In this document: positions 16,815-25,358 of the stretch, one piece after another
How the letters are laid out: each line of letters opens with the position of its first letter
Position numbering within the stretch: position 1 is the first letter of the stretch
Assembly (NCBI GenBank): GCA_041394945.1
Contig: JAWKHH010000001.1
Coordinates: 992,001-1,056,000, forward strand
Reading direction: 5' to 3'
DNA: 64,000 bases
Origin: Bryobacteraceae bacterium
Lineage (GTDB): Bacteria > Acidobacteriota > Terriglobia > Bryobacterales > Bryobacteraceae
Translations under genes and position numbers: made by a program
The notes under the pieces: model-generated
Databases searched by the model: none
Told to the model about the DNA's origin: nothing
The model's input: the letters and a program-made list of their open reading frames with translations, nothing else

Positions 16815-18608
16815 ATGGACATGCAACCTGCGCCCGACTACAAGTACCGGCCCTCACTCATCGAGGAGAACCCGGCGCTACTACTTTGGCTTCTTGTGCT
16901 CGGCGCCTACGTCGTCGCGGTCGTCATCGCCAAGTATGCATGGTTCCTCCACGACCGCCAGATCGTGGAGCTGACCCTCTGGGCTCTGCTTGGCGGCGTC
17001 AGTCTCTTCCTCGCTGTCTATCAACTGACGCGGGCGAAGAAGGCGCGCGAGGACTCCTGGCCGAATCAGTTGCCGACGATCCCGGTCCGCGCGGATCGCC
17101 GGATTGTCGAGACTGCCTGGAAGGAGAACTCCGTCGTTCTCGGGTATGACGTGCACGGAATGCCGTGGCGGTGGAGTGATGAGACGCGCGTGATGCAGGC
17201 ACTCGTCCTCGGTCAGACCGGCAGCGGAAAAACCACGTTGCTTCGGAACATCATCACGCAAGACCTGATGCGGCATGTGGGTCCCGCGGACGAGCCGCAC
17301 CGGATCCCGATGGTCATCTTCGACGGCAAGGGGGACCTCGAATTCTTTCACTCGCTCGTGCCCTACATCCATCGGGCCGGCCGGCTCAACGATCTTCGAC
17401 TGATGAACCCGTCGCGACCCGATTACTCGGTCCAGTACAACCCGTTTTCGTCGGAAGACGACAACTACATGGCGCAGGTCTCGATGGTGTTCGGATCGTT
17501 TGACTTACACGACGAGTTCTTCGCCAAGCACCAGTTGAACTACCTGGCTGACATTGTCCGCATCCTGCACTACACCGGCCGGGCGTTCAACTTCTACGAC
17601 GTGATGGTGATGGCGCTCGACCAAAGCGTGATCGAAGACCAGGTCGCGCTGGCCCGGCACCAGATGGCGCGCGACTCGAGCATCTCGACGCAACGACGGC
17701 TGAACTTCGAAATGTCCGCGAAGAACCTGTTTCAGTCGTTCTCCGACCGGGATCGGGTCCCCAAGATCCAAGGGTTGCTGAACGAGTGCATGACGTTTCT
17801 CGACGATGAGTTGAGCGTCATCACGGGCCCCTACGACAACCTGCTCTCGATTAACGAGGTCATCGACCAGGAACTGATCCTGTTCGTGAGCCTGAATATC
17901 AACAAGAACACCGCGCCGGTTCGGGCTCTGGGGAAGATGCTCCTCCAGAATCTGCAACTGGTCGTCGGCAAGCGGTACGAATCCGAGTCTGAGCGGAAGC
18001 GTACGAACAAGCCGCTGTTCTCGGTGGTGATGGATGAGTTTGCGCCGTTTGGGTACCGCAACTTCGCGCAGATTCTGAACACAGCGCGCGGCACGAACAC
18101 GGCATTCCTGTTCTCCATGCAGTCGCTGCCGCAACTCCTGCAGGTCGGGCGCGGGTTTCAGCAGGACGTTTCTTCCGCGCCTGGGACTACGATGCTCCTC
18201 CAGACGCGCGACGAGGAGACCGCGAAGTACTTCAAGCAGGCCTCCTCTCAGGTTCCAGTGCAGAAGCGGACACAGCAACTCTGGCGCAAAGACTTCCTTG
18301 GCTTCGAGCAATTTCAGAAAGCAATCGGCGCGACCGAGCGCGAGCAACTTGAGTATCGCGCGCTCGACCACCACATCAAGAACCTCGGGAAAGGAAAGAT
18401 GGAGGTCCTCATGACCGATCCAATCCAGGGCACGATGCACGGCCGTTTGCACGTTCGGCCGCCGAGCGACATCCGAGTCCCGTGTTTCGAGCCCACGATG
18501 TTTCCGAAACTGCGCTCATCGCGAGCAGATGTCCGCGGCGCGAACCTTCGGTTCAAGGATCAGAAGCTGGCGGCAACGATCACGATGGTGAGGCGGGGTT
18601 CGATATGA
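16815..18608 (+). CDS. TraD/VirD4-like coupling ATPase
   Basis: A 597-aa protein. Two membrane segments at the N-terminus (about residues 20-42 and 52-72) are followed by a RecA/HerA-type ATPase domain. The P-loop GQTGSGKT is at 133-140, a FDGKGDL strand at about 170, and the Walker B VVMDEFAPFG at about 404-413, followed by ARGTNTAFLFSMQS, typical of type IV coupling proteins. The TRDEETAKYF stretch near residue 465 also fits the family. Coupling proteins pump relaxase-bound DNA or protein into the conjugation channel. ATG 16815 has GGGGGAG upstream; the longer frame upstream is not coding. It sits between the small membrane protein and a membrane/coiled-coil protein with which it overlaps by ATGA. 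Confidence 0.82.
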   Translation: MDMQPAPDYKYRPSLIEENPALLLWLLVLGAYVVAVVIAKYAWFLHDRQIVELTLWALLGGVSLFLAVYQLTRAKKAREDSWPNQLPTIPVRADRRIVETAWKENSVVLGYDVHGMPWRWSDETRVMQALVLGQTGSGKTTLLRNIITQDLMRHVGPADEPHRIPMVIFDGKGDLEFFHSLVPYIHRAGRLNDLRLMNPSRPDYSVQYNPFSSEDDNYMAQVSMVFGSFDLHDEFFAKHQLNYLADIVRILHYTGRAFNFYDVMVMALDQSVIEDQVALARHQMARDSSISTQRRLNFEMSAKNLFQSFSDRDRVPKIQGLLNECMTFLDDELSVITGPYDNLLSINEVIDQELILFVSLNINKNTAPVRALGKMLLQNLQLVVGKRYESESERKRTNKPLFSVVMDEFAPFGYRNFAQILNTARGTNTAFLFSMQSLPQLLQVGRGFQQDVSSAPGTTMLLQTRDEETAKYFKQASSQVPVQKRTQQLWRKDFLGFEQFQKAIGATEREQLEYRALDHHIKNLGKGKMEVLMTDPIQGTMHGRLHVRPPSDIRVPCFEPTMFPKLRSSRADVRGANLRFKDQKLAATITMVRRGSI

Positions 18609-19411
18609 CTGGCGTCCGTCAGGTTACTCTCGCAATCGCATTGAGCGCTCTTTCGGTCCTGGCCCAAGCCCCGCGGCAGGATGAGAAGGCGTCGAAGTCG
18701 AGCAGCACCCAGCCACTCCAGTCGGTACAGAACGGATCCGGCGCCGTTGGCGTCAACCCGAATCAGCCCTATCGACCGGTGCCGCTCAACCGTGCTTCGT
18801 CGCGGGAGACGATCTTCGAGTTCTACCTGCGTGCTCTCAACCCGCGTCAGATCCGCTGGGGCGACGAGATTGACCGTCGACTTGGGCAACTGGCCGAGCA
18901 GTCCGTGCTCAATCCCTATTTCCGGTGGAGCGCTTTCCAGACAGGCGCCATTTTGTTTCTACTGCTCGTCTGCTGGGTTTGGTGGGACAAGATGCGGCAG
19001 ATCAAGTGGGTCGCGGCGGAGTGCCTTGCCGATGCAATCAACGCAAAGCGTATCGCGGAAGACCGGGCACTAGAGGCGATCGGGCTCTACAACCGGCACA
19101 TCGAGCAGTGCAATCGAGTCGTCGAGAGCCAGGAGTCGGGGCTGCCCGGTGCCAGCCCGACGGACACCTGGCGTCAGGAAGTGCTCACGTTGAAGAACAA
19201 ACTGACTGCCGAGGAAGCGAAGTCGATGCGATTGCAGAAGGCGCTGGAGGATCGGGAGGCGCTCCAGGCCGGTCTCGAACAGCGGCTCCGGCAACTCGAA
19301 ACGCTGGTTCAGGAGCGGCAGAATGGCGCGAACGCCGAACTGGTCGCCCGGCTTCAGCGCGCAGAATCGCAACTCGGGGACAAGAAGACGCCTAAGAGGG
19401 GTGCGAAGTGA
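18605..19411 (+). CDS. Exported or membrane protein with coiled coil
   Basis: A 268-aa protein that starts with the ATGA overlap to the coupling-ATPase gene. It has a signal-like hydrophobic N-terminus (about 8-20), a low-complexity Ser/Gln/Asn linker, a membrane segment at about 111-126 (TGAILFLLLVCWVWW), then a long charged helical region (about 135-268) with heptad character and repeated Leu/Glu/Gln. This is a typical layout for a membrane-anchored coiled-coil protein. It probably scaffolds the coupling ATPase or channel. It resembles no family that I can name. Confidence 0.6.
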   Translation: MTGVRQVTLAIALSALSVLAQAPRQDEKASKSSSTQPLQSVQNGSGAVGVNPNQPYRPVPLNRASSRETIFEFYLRALNPRQIRWGDEIDRRLGQLAEQSVLNPYFRWSAFQTGAILFLLLVCWVWWDKMRQIKWVAAECLADAINAKRIAEDRALEAIGLYNRHIEQCNRVVESQESGLPGASPTDTWRQEVLTLKNKLTAEEAKSMRLQKALEDREALQAGLEQRLRQLETLVQERQNGANAELVARLQRAESQLGDKKTPKRGAK

Positions 19412-19908
19412 TTGTTCGGGTGCACTCGTTGGGCAGCCTCTGGCAGACGAAAGACCTGCCGAACGGCGGCACTCGCGTGTGGAATACCACCGGCATCCGG
19501 GACGGCTGTCGCGTCCGGTCCTGCGCCACTCTGTTCGGCCAACTGGTTTTCGGACCGAAGGCGAAGCCGCTGTTGCAGGACCCGTCCCGCATTCACGGAC
19601 GGAACTGGATGACCAGCGACATCACCCAGACCTCTGCCGGCCGCAGCATCCGGCTCGCCTGCCCAGCAACTTCGGGTGCAATGGTGGATTGGCACCTGCA
19701 CAACGTGAACGAACAACTGGTGGGCGTTGTGCTGCCGGACGGCCTTGACCCGGACAATATCCTGGTCCTTTCGGCTTCACACAGAAAGCAGAAGCAGGAA
19801 CTCCTGCTCCTCGTGAAGCCGTTTGCCTGGCTCGCCGGGCCCACGGGATCGGCGATCTTTGAGGTCACCGACCGGGGCGTAGGCCGCTGGAACGTACGCG
19901 GGAGGTGA
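19408..19908 (+). CDS. Hypothetical protein of the coupling operon
   Basis: A 166-aa protein starting with GTG in a GTGA overlap with the preceding stop, so co-translated. It is predicted to be mostly beta-strand, with regular hydrophobic alternation and no signal peptide or membrane segment. The last 40 residues (LLLLVKPFAWLAGPTG, then IFEVTDRGVGRW) look like a compact C-terminal unit. No recognised domain. The next gene starts three bases after its stop. Confidence 0.55.
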   Translation: MIVRVHSLGSLWQTKDLPNGGTRVWNTTGIRDGCRVRSCATLFGQLVFGPKAKPLLQDPSRIHGRNWMTSDITQTSAGRSIRLACPATSGAMVDWHLHNVNEQLVGVVLPDGLDPDNILVLSASHRKQKQELLLLVKPFAWLAGPTGSAIFEVTDRGVGRWNVRGR

Positions 19909-19911
19909 TCC

Positions 19912-20673
19912 GTGCGCTATTCGAAAGACTCCATTGTGATCTCCGAAACCGCGGACAAGCCGATCCTGCGCACTGTCTACGAGGCCGGTCACGTCATGTT
20001 CGAGCAGCTTCATTGCAGCCTTCATCCATATGCGACCTCGAGGGCGGAGCGAAATTCGCTCGCCTGGAGGGTGCGCCGCCTAGTCCGTCATGGTTTCCTT
20101 GAGTCGCGGCGAGTCGAAGGGATGGAGCCGGCATTGTCATTGGGTGAGTCCGGGGAATTGTATTTGCAGAGCTTCGACGGTGCCATCGTTGAACGGCGAA
20201 TCCGTTCGAAGGGCGGCAATGCCCGCAGTCAGGTGTGGCATGACGTCCAGTTGTTCACGATTCAGTTGGCGCTTCGGCGCGCGGGAGTGGTGCTGACCTG
20301 GCAATCGGAGGCGGAAGTTCGGGCGCAGAATCGCATCGCAAGTCTGCGGTTCGCGAAGGAGTATGACGCGGTCGTGACGTTCCGCTTGGGGGAATTGCAG
20401 GCCGACGTCGCCCTGGAGTTTGAGCGAACTGTGAAGTCCGCCGACGCCTACCTGCGCATCTTGTCTCAACTGAACGAGGAAACTCTGCTTGCGCGGTTTC
20501 TCTACCTGGTGCCAGACAGCAAATCTCAACTGCTCCTCCGGGACGTTGCCCCGCGTCAATGCCCACGCGTCTTCGCCGCGCTGACTCACGAGTTTCGTGC
20601 GCAGCCGGCAACGGCTGGGCTCTTGGATCTGCGCTCTGGCCAGACGGTCACTCTGGCAGACTGTCTCTCCTGA
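19912..20673 (+). CDS. Replication-relaxation-type winged-helix protein
   Basis: A 253-aa protein starting with GTG three bases after the previous stop. The N-terminal 90 residues form a predicted winged helix (SLAWRVRRLVRHGFLESRRV). The C-terminal part has a YDAVVTF strand, then DVALEFERTVKSADAYLRIL, which is the pattern of the replication-relaxation/MobC-like family of plasmids and integrative elements. Members act in plasmid replication control or mobilisation, and the D-x-ALEFER stretch resembles a nuclease-like core. It is the last gene of the polymerase/coupling operon and is followed by a 550-bp G-rich gap, a sensible place for a DNA target. Confidence 0.6.
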   Translation: MRYSKDSIVISETADKPILRTVYEAGHVMFEQLHCSLHPYATSRAERNSLAWRVRRLVRHGFLESRRVEGMEPALSLGESGELYLQSFDGAIVERRIRSKGGNARSQVWHDVQLFTIQLALRRAGVVLTWQSEAEVRAQNRIASLRFAKEYDAVVTFRLGELQADVALEFERTVKSADAYLRILSQLNEETLLARFLYLVPDSKSQLLLRDVAPRQCPRVFAALTHEFRAQPATAGLLDLRSGQTVTLADCLS

Positions 20674-21223
20674 AGACCTCTTCCCGCCTGCGGTCCTTGC
20701 CCTGTTTGCCCCTCGATTGCGCTTCGAATGCGTCTCTATTGCCATTTCACGACCCCTTGTAAGTCGTTGATCGGCTTGGGCCAGTTTTCCGATATCCCCG
20801 TGTTTTAGCAGTCCGAACTCCGAGCAGACCGGCGGCGAGCATGGCGGAGGCAGGTGACAAGGGAAGAAGTGATGGGTGGGAGTGTAGTGGCGAGCGGAAG
20901 TGTGGGGTGGCGCGGCCATGTCCAGGTGGATGAAGTGGCGGGTGTGGCCAGTGGTTGTCAGGGATTGAGGGGAAATGAGTGCTGAGGGGAAGGACGAAGA
21001 GGAAGTTGTGGGTGGTGCCGGTGGCTGGACCGATGACGAAGGCCGGTGGCGCGCGCGGAAGTGTAGCGGGCTTGTGAGGGCGTGGGCGGCTTCGGAGTGA
21101 TAGAAGTAGCGCCGCCAGCGGCAGGAGGTTGCGCAAGAAACGGCGTGTGGATCCGGAGAAGATGCGCGGATCGCGCATTCAAACGTGCAGTGAAGAAAGA
21201 ACCACGAAAGGAGCGAGTGACAC
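20674..21223. other. 550-bp non-coding, G-rich strand-biased region
   Basis: No convincing gene on either strand. From about 20810 to 21180 the plus strand is strongly G-rich and C-poor. It contains short recurring units of the form GCGGAAGTGT (near 20895 and 21055) and GGGAGTGTAG (near 20877). The region lies between the replication-relaxation-type gene and the Rad52-like gene. The AAAGGAG site for the Rad52-like gene is at its right end (21207-21213). A replication or transfer origin is possible but unproven. Confidence 0.5.
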
Positions 21224-22456
21224 ATGGCGTACGTAAATGGTGCTGCCAGAGAACGGCCAGGTCCAGTTCCCCCGGCGATGACCGTCCCGGTTTCGGAACT
21301 GGCGGAGACCGCAACAATGAACAAAGAACGCTTCCAGGAGATCAAGCAGCGGCTCATTGAGCCGTTCGAATCCGAGGAAATCAAGTGGCGCGTGACGGCG
21401 ACTTCGACGATTCAGACGAAGCACGGTCCGCAGAAACGTGGTCAGTTGATCGCCTACGCTGACCAGCGTGCGTACACGGACCGGCTGAACTCCGTGTTCG
21501 GTGAATGGGGATGGACCCGCGACTACGACGTGCAGGTGGCTCAGAACTTCGAACGGCGCACGGCCAGCGACAAGTCTCAGTCGGCGGTGGCGGCCAAGGT
21601 CGTCGTCGTTTCGCGCGTCACGATTCATGGCCTGGGCACGCACACCGGCGTCGGCGAGGAGTGGGCGGACGACGAGAACGCCGCGACTCGCGCCGAGGCG
21701 CAGGCGTTCAAGCGGGCCTGCGCGTGTTTCGGACTGGGCCGGTATCTTTACGACCTGGACAAGACCTGGGTGGATCTGGATCAGTCGAACCGTGCCGCTT
21801 ACACGCCCAGTCTTCCGGAATGGGCGCTCCCGGCGTCGCGTCGGCCGCAACAGCGCGCGCCGACGCAAGCGCCAAAGCCGTCATCCGCTGGCAATGGTGC
21901 GCCACGGAACGGCCTGGTTCGTGACGAAGCGCTGGCTGCCATCGCGACACTGTGCGACAAGGTCGGGTTCAGCCTGGCTCAATCGACGCTCCAGAAGTAT
22001 GGCGGCACGACCGACCTCAAACGGCTCGGATACGCAAAGCTGACGTTGGTCATGGACAAGTTGACGGACCTCAGCCGCGGCATTGAGCGGCTCGTGGCTG
22101 GCAAGGCAGCTCTCGGAGATGCGGCGTACAGCGCCCTATGTCGCGAACTGAACCTGGCGAGCAACAGCATTGACGACATCCCGGACCGTGACGCCTTGCG
22201 CGTTCTGGTCGAGAGAGTGGAAGAGCTGGCGCGCTCCAAGGCACCCACTGCTGCAACGAGTCCGGCATCCGGGCGAATTGCCGAAGCGCGCGGGGGGCTC
22301 CTCGAAGCCGCGCGCAAGCATGCGGACCGCACCCGCAAGCGTCTGGCTGACGTGATCGAACAGGCTTCGGTCGGCACCTTGACCCTCGAAGGACTCAAGG
22401 ATCTGACCGACGCGAACCTCCCTGAAGTCGAAGCTGCGACGGCCCGCCTCCCTTAG
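21224..22456 (+). CDS. Rad52/Rad22-like single-strand annealing protein
   Basis: A 410-aa protein with AAAGGAG ten bases before ATG. Residues 33-185 match the Rad52-type annealing fold: RLIEPFESEEIKWR, an AYADQRAYTDRLNSVFG block, an IHGLGTHTGVGEEW strand pair, then ENAATRAEAQAFKRAC and FGLGRYLYDL. These proteins pair complementary single strands, and phage and mobile-element versions drive recombination-dependent replication. The middle (about 200-230) is a Pro/Gln/Ala linker. The C-terminal 180 residues are helical and unfamiliar. Located with a primase, SSB and helicase in the same element, it is probably part of the element's replication and recombination set. An in-frame later start is possible but the annealing domain would be unchanged. 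Confidence 0.83.
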   Translation: MAYVNGAARERPGPVPPAMTVPVSELAETATMNKERFQEIKQRLIEPFESEEIKWRVTATSTIQTKHGPQKRGQLIAYADQRAYTDRLNSVFGEWGWTRDYDVQVAQNFERRTASDKSQSAVAAKVVVVSRVTIHGLGTHTGVGEEWADDENAATRAEAQAFKRACACFGLGRYLYDLDKTWVDLDQSNRAAYTPSLPEWALPASRRPQQRAPTQAPKPSSAGNGAPRNGLVRDEALAAIATLCDKVGFSLAQSTLQKYGGTTDLKRLGYAKLTLVMDKLTDLSRGIERLVAGKAALGDAAYSALCRELNLASNSIDDIPDRDALRVLVERVEELARSKAPTAATSPASGRIAEARGGLLEAARKHADRTRKRLADVIEQASVGTLTLEGLKDLTDANLPEVEAATARLP

Positions 22457-22561
22457 TCCCTCGTCCGACCGCACCTTCCCTCTCGACAACTCCGATGCCT
22501 GCGGGCGCAGTGTCTCTGCGCCTGCACACTCCTGAAGCGCAAAGAAGAAAGGACATGAACC

Positions 22562-22912
22562 ATGAATCCGAATCCCGTCATCGCCTGCTCGGTGGTTTCA
22601 ACTAAGGATCTGAACCTCCGCCCGCAGCACGACATTGCTGAAATCGTTGCCCGCTTCCTCACCTTTGGCGAGGGCGTGGTCGCTCACTGGGTCGAGTTCG
22701 GGCGCGGCGTGCTGCTGTTCGTGATGGCCCCGGGCGACGATCACTCCGGCGAGTTCTACGTCTACGACCGCAAGCGCGGCCAGTTCTGGCTGCTCGAACT
22801 CGGCGATGGCGTCTTCGGCGGATACGGCGTCAGTGAGATGCGCGAGAAGATCCACGAGTTCGGCCTGCTCCGCTTCGCCGAGAACCCCTCGGAGATCGCG
22901 GCGCTGCACTAA
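22562..22912 (+). CDS. Hypothetical protein
   Basis: A 116-aa acidic protein with AAAGGAC upstream of its ATG. It reads as a small alpha/beta domain, with hydrophobic strands (VVAHWVEF, GVLLFVM) and an aromatic-rich stretch (GEFYVYDRKRGQFWLLEL). No cysteines, signal or membrane segment. It lies between the Rad52-like and primase genes with 105-bp and 49-bp gaps and is probably transcribed with them. I do not recognise it. Confidence 0.6.
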   Translation: MNPNPVIACSVVSTKDLNLRPQHDIAEIVARFLTFGEGVVAHWVEFGRGVLLFVMAPGDDHSGEFYVYDRKRGQFWLLELGDGVFGGYGVSEMREKIHEFGLLRFAENPSEIAALH

Positions 22913-22961
22913 TGAAGCGAACTGGCTTTGGCATTTCCAGGATCGGGAGTAAACAAAGGCT

Positions 22962-23903
22962 ATGCCGGACCTGCTTCGCGCAACGCCGGAATTGGCGACA
23001 GAGTATGCGCGGTGGTTTGTGAACCGCCGCGCATACACCCGCCAATCGGATTCGCCGCACCCGGCGAGCGGGCGACATTATTACTACCGCCCGAACAAGA
23101 ACGGCGCCGAGGCCAAACTCACCACGTGGGACATCCAACGGCACCTGGAAGGCCGGATCACGCTGGGGCTCTACGCCATCAATCCGCGGACGCAGCGTGT
23201 CAAGTGGATGGCGATTGACGCCGACTACCGCCGTGCGCTGGAAGACCTGCTCAAACTCCAGTTCGAACTGGGACAGGCAGGCATTCAGGCTGCGCTGGAA
23301 CAAAGCCGCCGCGGTGGTCATCTGTGGATCCTCTTCGAGTCGCCCGTCCCGGCGAAACAGGCGCGCATCTACATCCGGCACCTGGCGGGGAAGCTCTCGG
23401 TGGAGGTGAAGGGTTCCGGCAACACGGAAGGAATCGAACTCTTTCCCAAGCAGGATCGCGTGCCGGACGGACAATTTGGAAACGCGATTCGCGGACCGCT
23501 TGGCGTGCATCGTGCCGCCGGGAAGCGGTACTGGTTCTATGGAGCGGCGTACGACTTGGTCGCCCAGATGGAGTACCTGCGGTCGCTGCGGCGCGTCAGC
23601 GAAGCGCAACTCACCGGCCTGCTTGCCGCGGTTCCTGCTGAGTCAGAACACGAACCGATGCACGTTGGGTCGCCATCCGCGGACCGGCCCTACTTCCAGA
23701 TCCTCGATTACGTCGAGGTGCGCCGGCGCGTGGGTCGCAATTGGGTGACTCAATGCCCGTCCTGTGCCGCTGCCGGACACGACCGTTCTCAGGACAACCT
23801 GGCGATTTCTGTCGAGGAACCATGGAAGTACCTGTGTTGGGCGGGGTGCACCAAGGAAGAGATCCGCGCGGCACTCGGAGTAGCCAGGACGGTGTCCCGA
23901 TGA
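22962..23903 (+). CDS. AEP-type primase with C-terminal zinc finger
   Basis: A 313-aa protein. The archaeo-eukaryotic primase core shows the metal-binding DAD at residues 86-88 (WMAIDADY), SRRGGHLWILFES at 115-127 with the family's S-x-H-type residues, and EGIELFPKQ at about 156-164. This is the version found at the N-terminus of TOTE-type conflict proteins. At about 268-305 a C-x2-C-x4-H ... C-x3-C cluster (CPSC, GH, CWAGC) resembles the CHC2 zinc finger of DnaG. An AEP catalytic core combined with a DnaG-like finger would suit template recognition by a plasmid primase. Its stop overlaps the next start (ATGA). AEP assignment is good; the finger type is inferred from spacing. Confidence 0.77.
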   Translation: MPDLLRATPELATEYARWFVNRRAYTRQSDSPHPASGRHYYYRPNKNGAEAKLTTWDIQRHLEGRITLGLYAINPRTQRVKWMAIDADYRRALEDLLKLQFELGQAGIQAALEQSRRGGHLWILFESPVPAKQARIYIRHLAGKLSVEVKGSGNTEGIELFPKQDRVPDGQFGNAIRGPLGVHRAAGKRYWFYGAAYDLVAQMEYLRSLRRVSEAQLTGLLAAVPAESEHEPMHVGSPSADRPYFQILDYVEVRRRVGRNWVTQCPSCAAAGHDRSQDNLAISVEEPWKYLCWAGCTKEEIRAALGVARTVSR

Positions 23904-24490
23904 ATGCCCCCAAGCCACGGCTCGTCTTGCCGAAGCCATTCTTGAGGCGGCTCGAGGGTGCCGGTATTTACTGTCAGACCTGGGTGACGGCGGAACATCA
24001 GGCCCGCACTGGCCGCTGGGTGCTTCGCGCGGTTGAGAGCGGTGGTTCCACCAAGGACATCGGCCGGTACATCGGCTTCTTCGCCATTACCGGCGATCGC
24101 TTGCCGTGGCTCCAACGACTGGACCGAATCACCGCGAGCGGCGCGCACGCCGTGACCGTGGCCGAAGAACTCCTTTCCGTTGAGATGGCGCGCTGCGATC
24201 AGACGTATCAACTGTTGATCTCCGCGCACCGTCTTGGTCCGATGCAGGAATCGAAACGTCTACTGGTTCTGTCCTCCGTTGTGTATCGCGGCGTCGATGG
24301 GCAACTGTCGCCTGAACTCCGGCAGCAGGGGCTCACGCCGGAATTCTTCAACCGGGCTGGCGAAGTCCGGCCGATACCCGAGCGGTACGTCGAGGCAGTT
24401 CGCCTGGTTACGGCGGGCGTGACCTGCATAAATTGCCGGCATGCTCATGCGTTGGTCGAACGGCCCGCACCGATCAGCGCCACTTCATAG
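23900..24490 (+). CDS. Hypothetical protein coupled to the primase gene
   Basis: A 196-aa protein starting with an ATGA overlap to the primase stop, so probably made in proportion to it. Largely helical in the middle (about 40-160), with a CINCRHAHA stretch near the C-terminus (about residues 178-186) that could bind a metal. No domain recognised. The close coupling suggests a primase accessory role, which is inference. Confidence 0.6.
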   Translation: MNAPKPRLVLPKPFLRRLEGAGIYCQTWVTAEHQARTGRWVLRAVESGGSTKDIGRYIGFFAITGDRLPWLQRLDRITASGAHAVTVAEELLSVEMARCDQTYQLLISAHRLGPMQESKRLLVLSSVVYRGVDGQLSPELRQQGLTPEFFNRAGEVRPIPERYVEAVRLVTAGVTCINCRHAHALVERPAPISATS

Positions 24491-24499
24491 AGGCCGATC

Positions 24500-24709
24500 A
24501 TGCAACAACTGAGCCGCAAGATCTGTCTGTTTCTGTTCCTGACCGCAGTCCTGTCCGGAAGGGCGAACGAACTTGGCACTCTCGTTGGTGCAATCACGGG
24601 GACGATTTTGCTGTGGCCGCTGTACGAAAGGTTCACCAGCGGCCGTCGGACAGGGCCGCCCCAGAGACTCGCAGCCGATGAAGAACGAGTAGAAGTCACA
24701 CCTCGCTAG
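24500..24709 (+). CDS. Small membrane protein
   Basis: A 69-aa protein with AGAGG six bases upstream of ATG. Two hydrophobic segments are visible, about residues 8-19 (ICLFLFLTAVL) and 26-41 (LGTLVGAITGTILLWP), followed by a basic then acidic hydrophilic tail. Nine bases separate it from the preceding gene. No family recognised. Confidence 0.5.
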   Translation: MQQLSRKICLFLFLTAVLSGRANELGTLVGAITGTILLWPLYERFTSGRRTGPPQRLAADEERVEVTPR

Positions 24710-24732
24710 GCGGCTGCATATCGGAGGGAGCC

Positions 24733-25332
24733 ATGCGTGTAGGTCTCAAGAGCCTGATCGGCGGCGCGCATTGCGTGGCTCTGCACCCATTCTTTGTCGC
24801 TTGGGGTTGGACCAAGCTCTACGGCTTCCCGTGGGACCCCAAGCTGTGGGCGGCCTTCGTTCTTCACGACATTGGCTATGCCTTTTGCACCCAGATGGAC
24901 GGCGACGACGGCGAGAGACACGTTGTGTTCGGCGCGCGGATCATGGGTCGGCTTTTCGGGCCGAAGTGGGAAAGCGAGTGCTTCCGCCACTCCCGGTACT
25001 GGTGCCGCCGAACCGGACTGCCGATCAGCCGGCTTTGTCTGGCCGACAAACTCGCATTCGCATTGACTCCGGCTTGGCTGTATCTTCCCATGGCGCGATG
25101 GACCGGCGAACTCACCGAGTACATGGAGCGCTCGCGCGACCGGCAGGCCGGCGACAAGGGCTTCACACCCGACGAACTCGCCGACCTGAACTCGGCCGAC
25201 GAGCGGCGCTGGTTGCGCGGACTTCAGTCCTATACGTTGCGCTGGGTGGACCGGCACCGCGACCAGGCGGTCGAGTTCGTCGAGATCCGCGGAAGCCTGA
25301 CTACCGCGGTCCCGAGTAGCCACTCCAACTAA
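24733..25332 (+). CDS. HD-domain-like protein
   Basis: A 199-aa protein with GGAGGGAGCC before its ATG. It contains a putative HD phosphohydrolase metal site: H45-D46 (VLHDIGYAF), H63 (GERHVVFGARIMG), H86 (FRHSRYWCRR) and D105 (CLADKLAF). HD enzymes act on nucleotides, cyclic nucleotides or nucleic acids. An arrangement with H..HD..H..H..D is typical, although the substrate cannot be told from this. Hydrophobic and aromatic residues are frequent but no membrane segment is clear. It lies within the replication/recombination part of the element. Confidence 0.65.
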   Translation: MRVGLKSLIGGAHCVALHPFFVAWGWTKLYGFPWDPKLWAAFVLHDIGYAFCTQMDGDDGERHVVFGARIMGRLFGPKWESECFRHSRYWCRRTGLPISRLCLADKLAFALTPAWLYLPMARWTGELTEYMERSRDRQAGDKGFTPDELADLNSADERRWLRGLQSYTLRWVDRHRDQAVEFVEIRGSLTTAVPSSHSN

Positions 25333-25358
25333 TTCCGCAAGGCTCAAGGAGGTAGCAC

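Noticed and set aside
20747..21178. Minus-strand 143-codon frame in the G-rich gap
   Set aside because: Pro/His/Ser/Leu-rich translation resulting from base skew, with no ribosome binding site.
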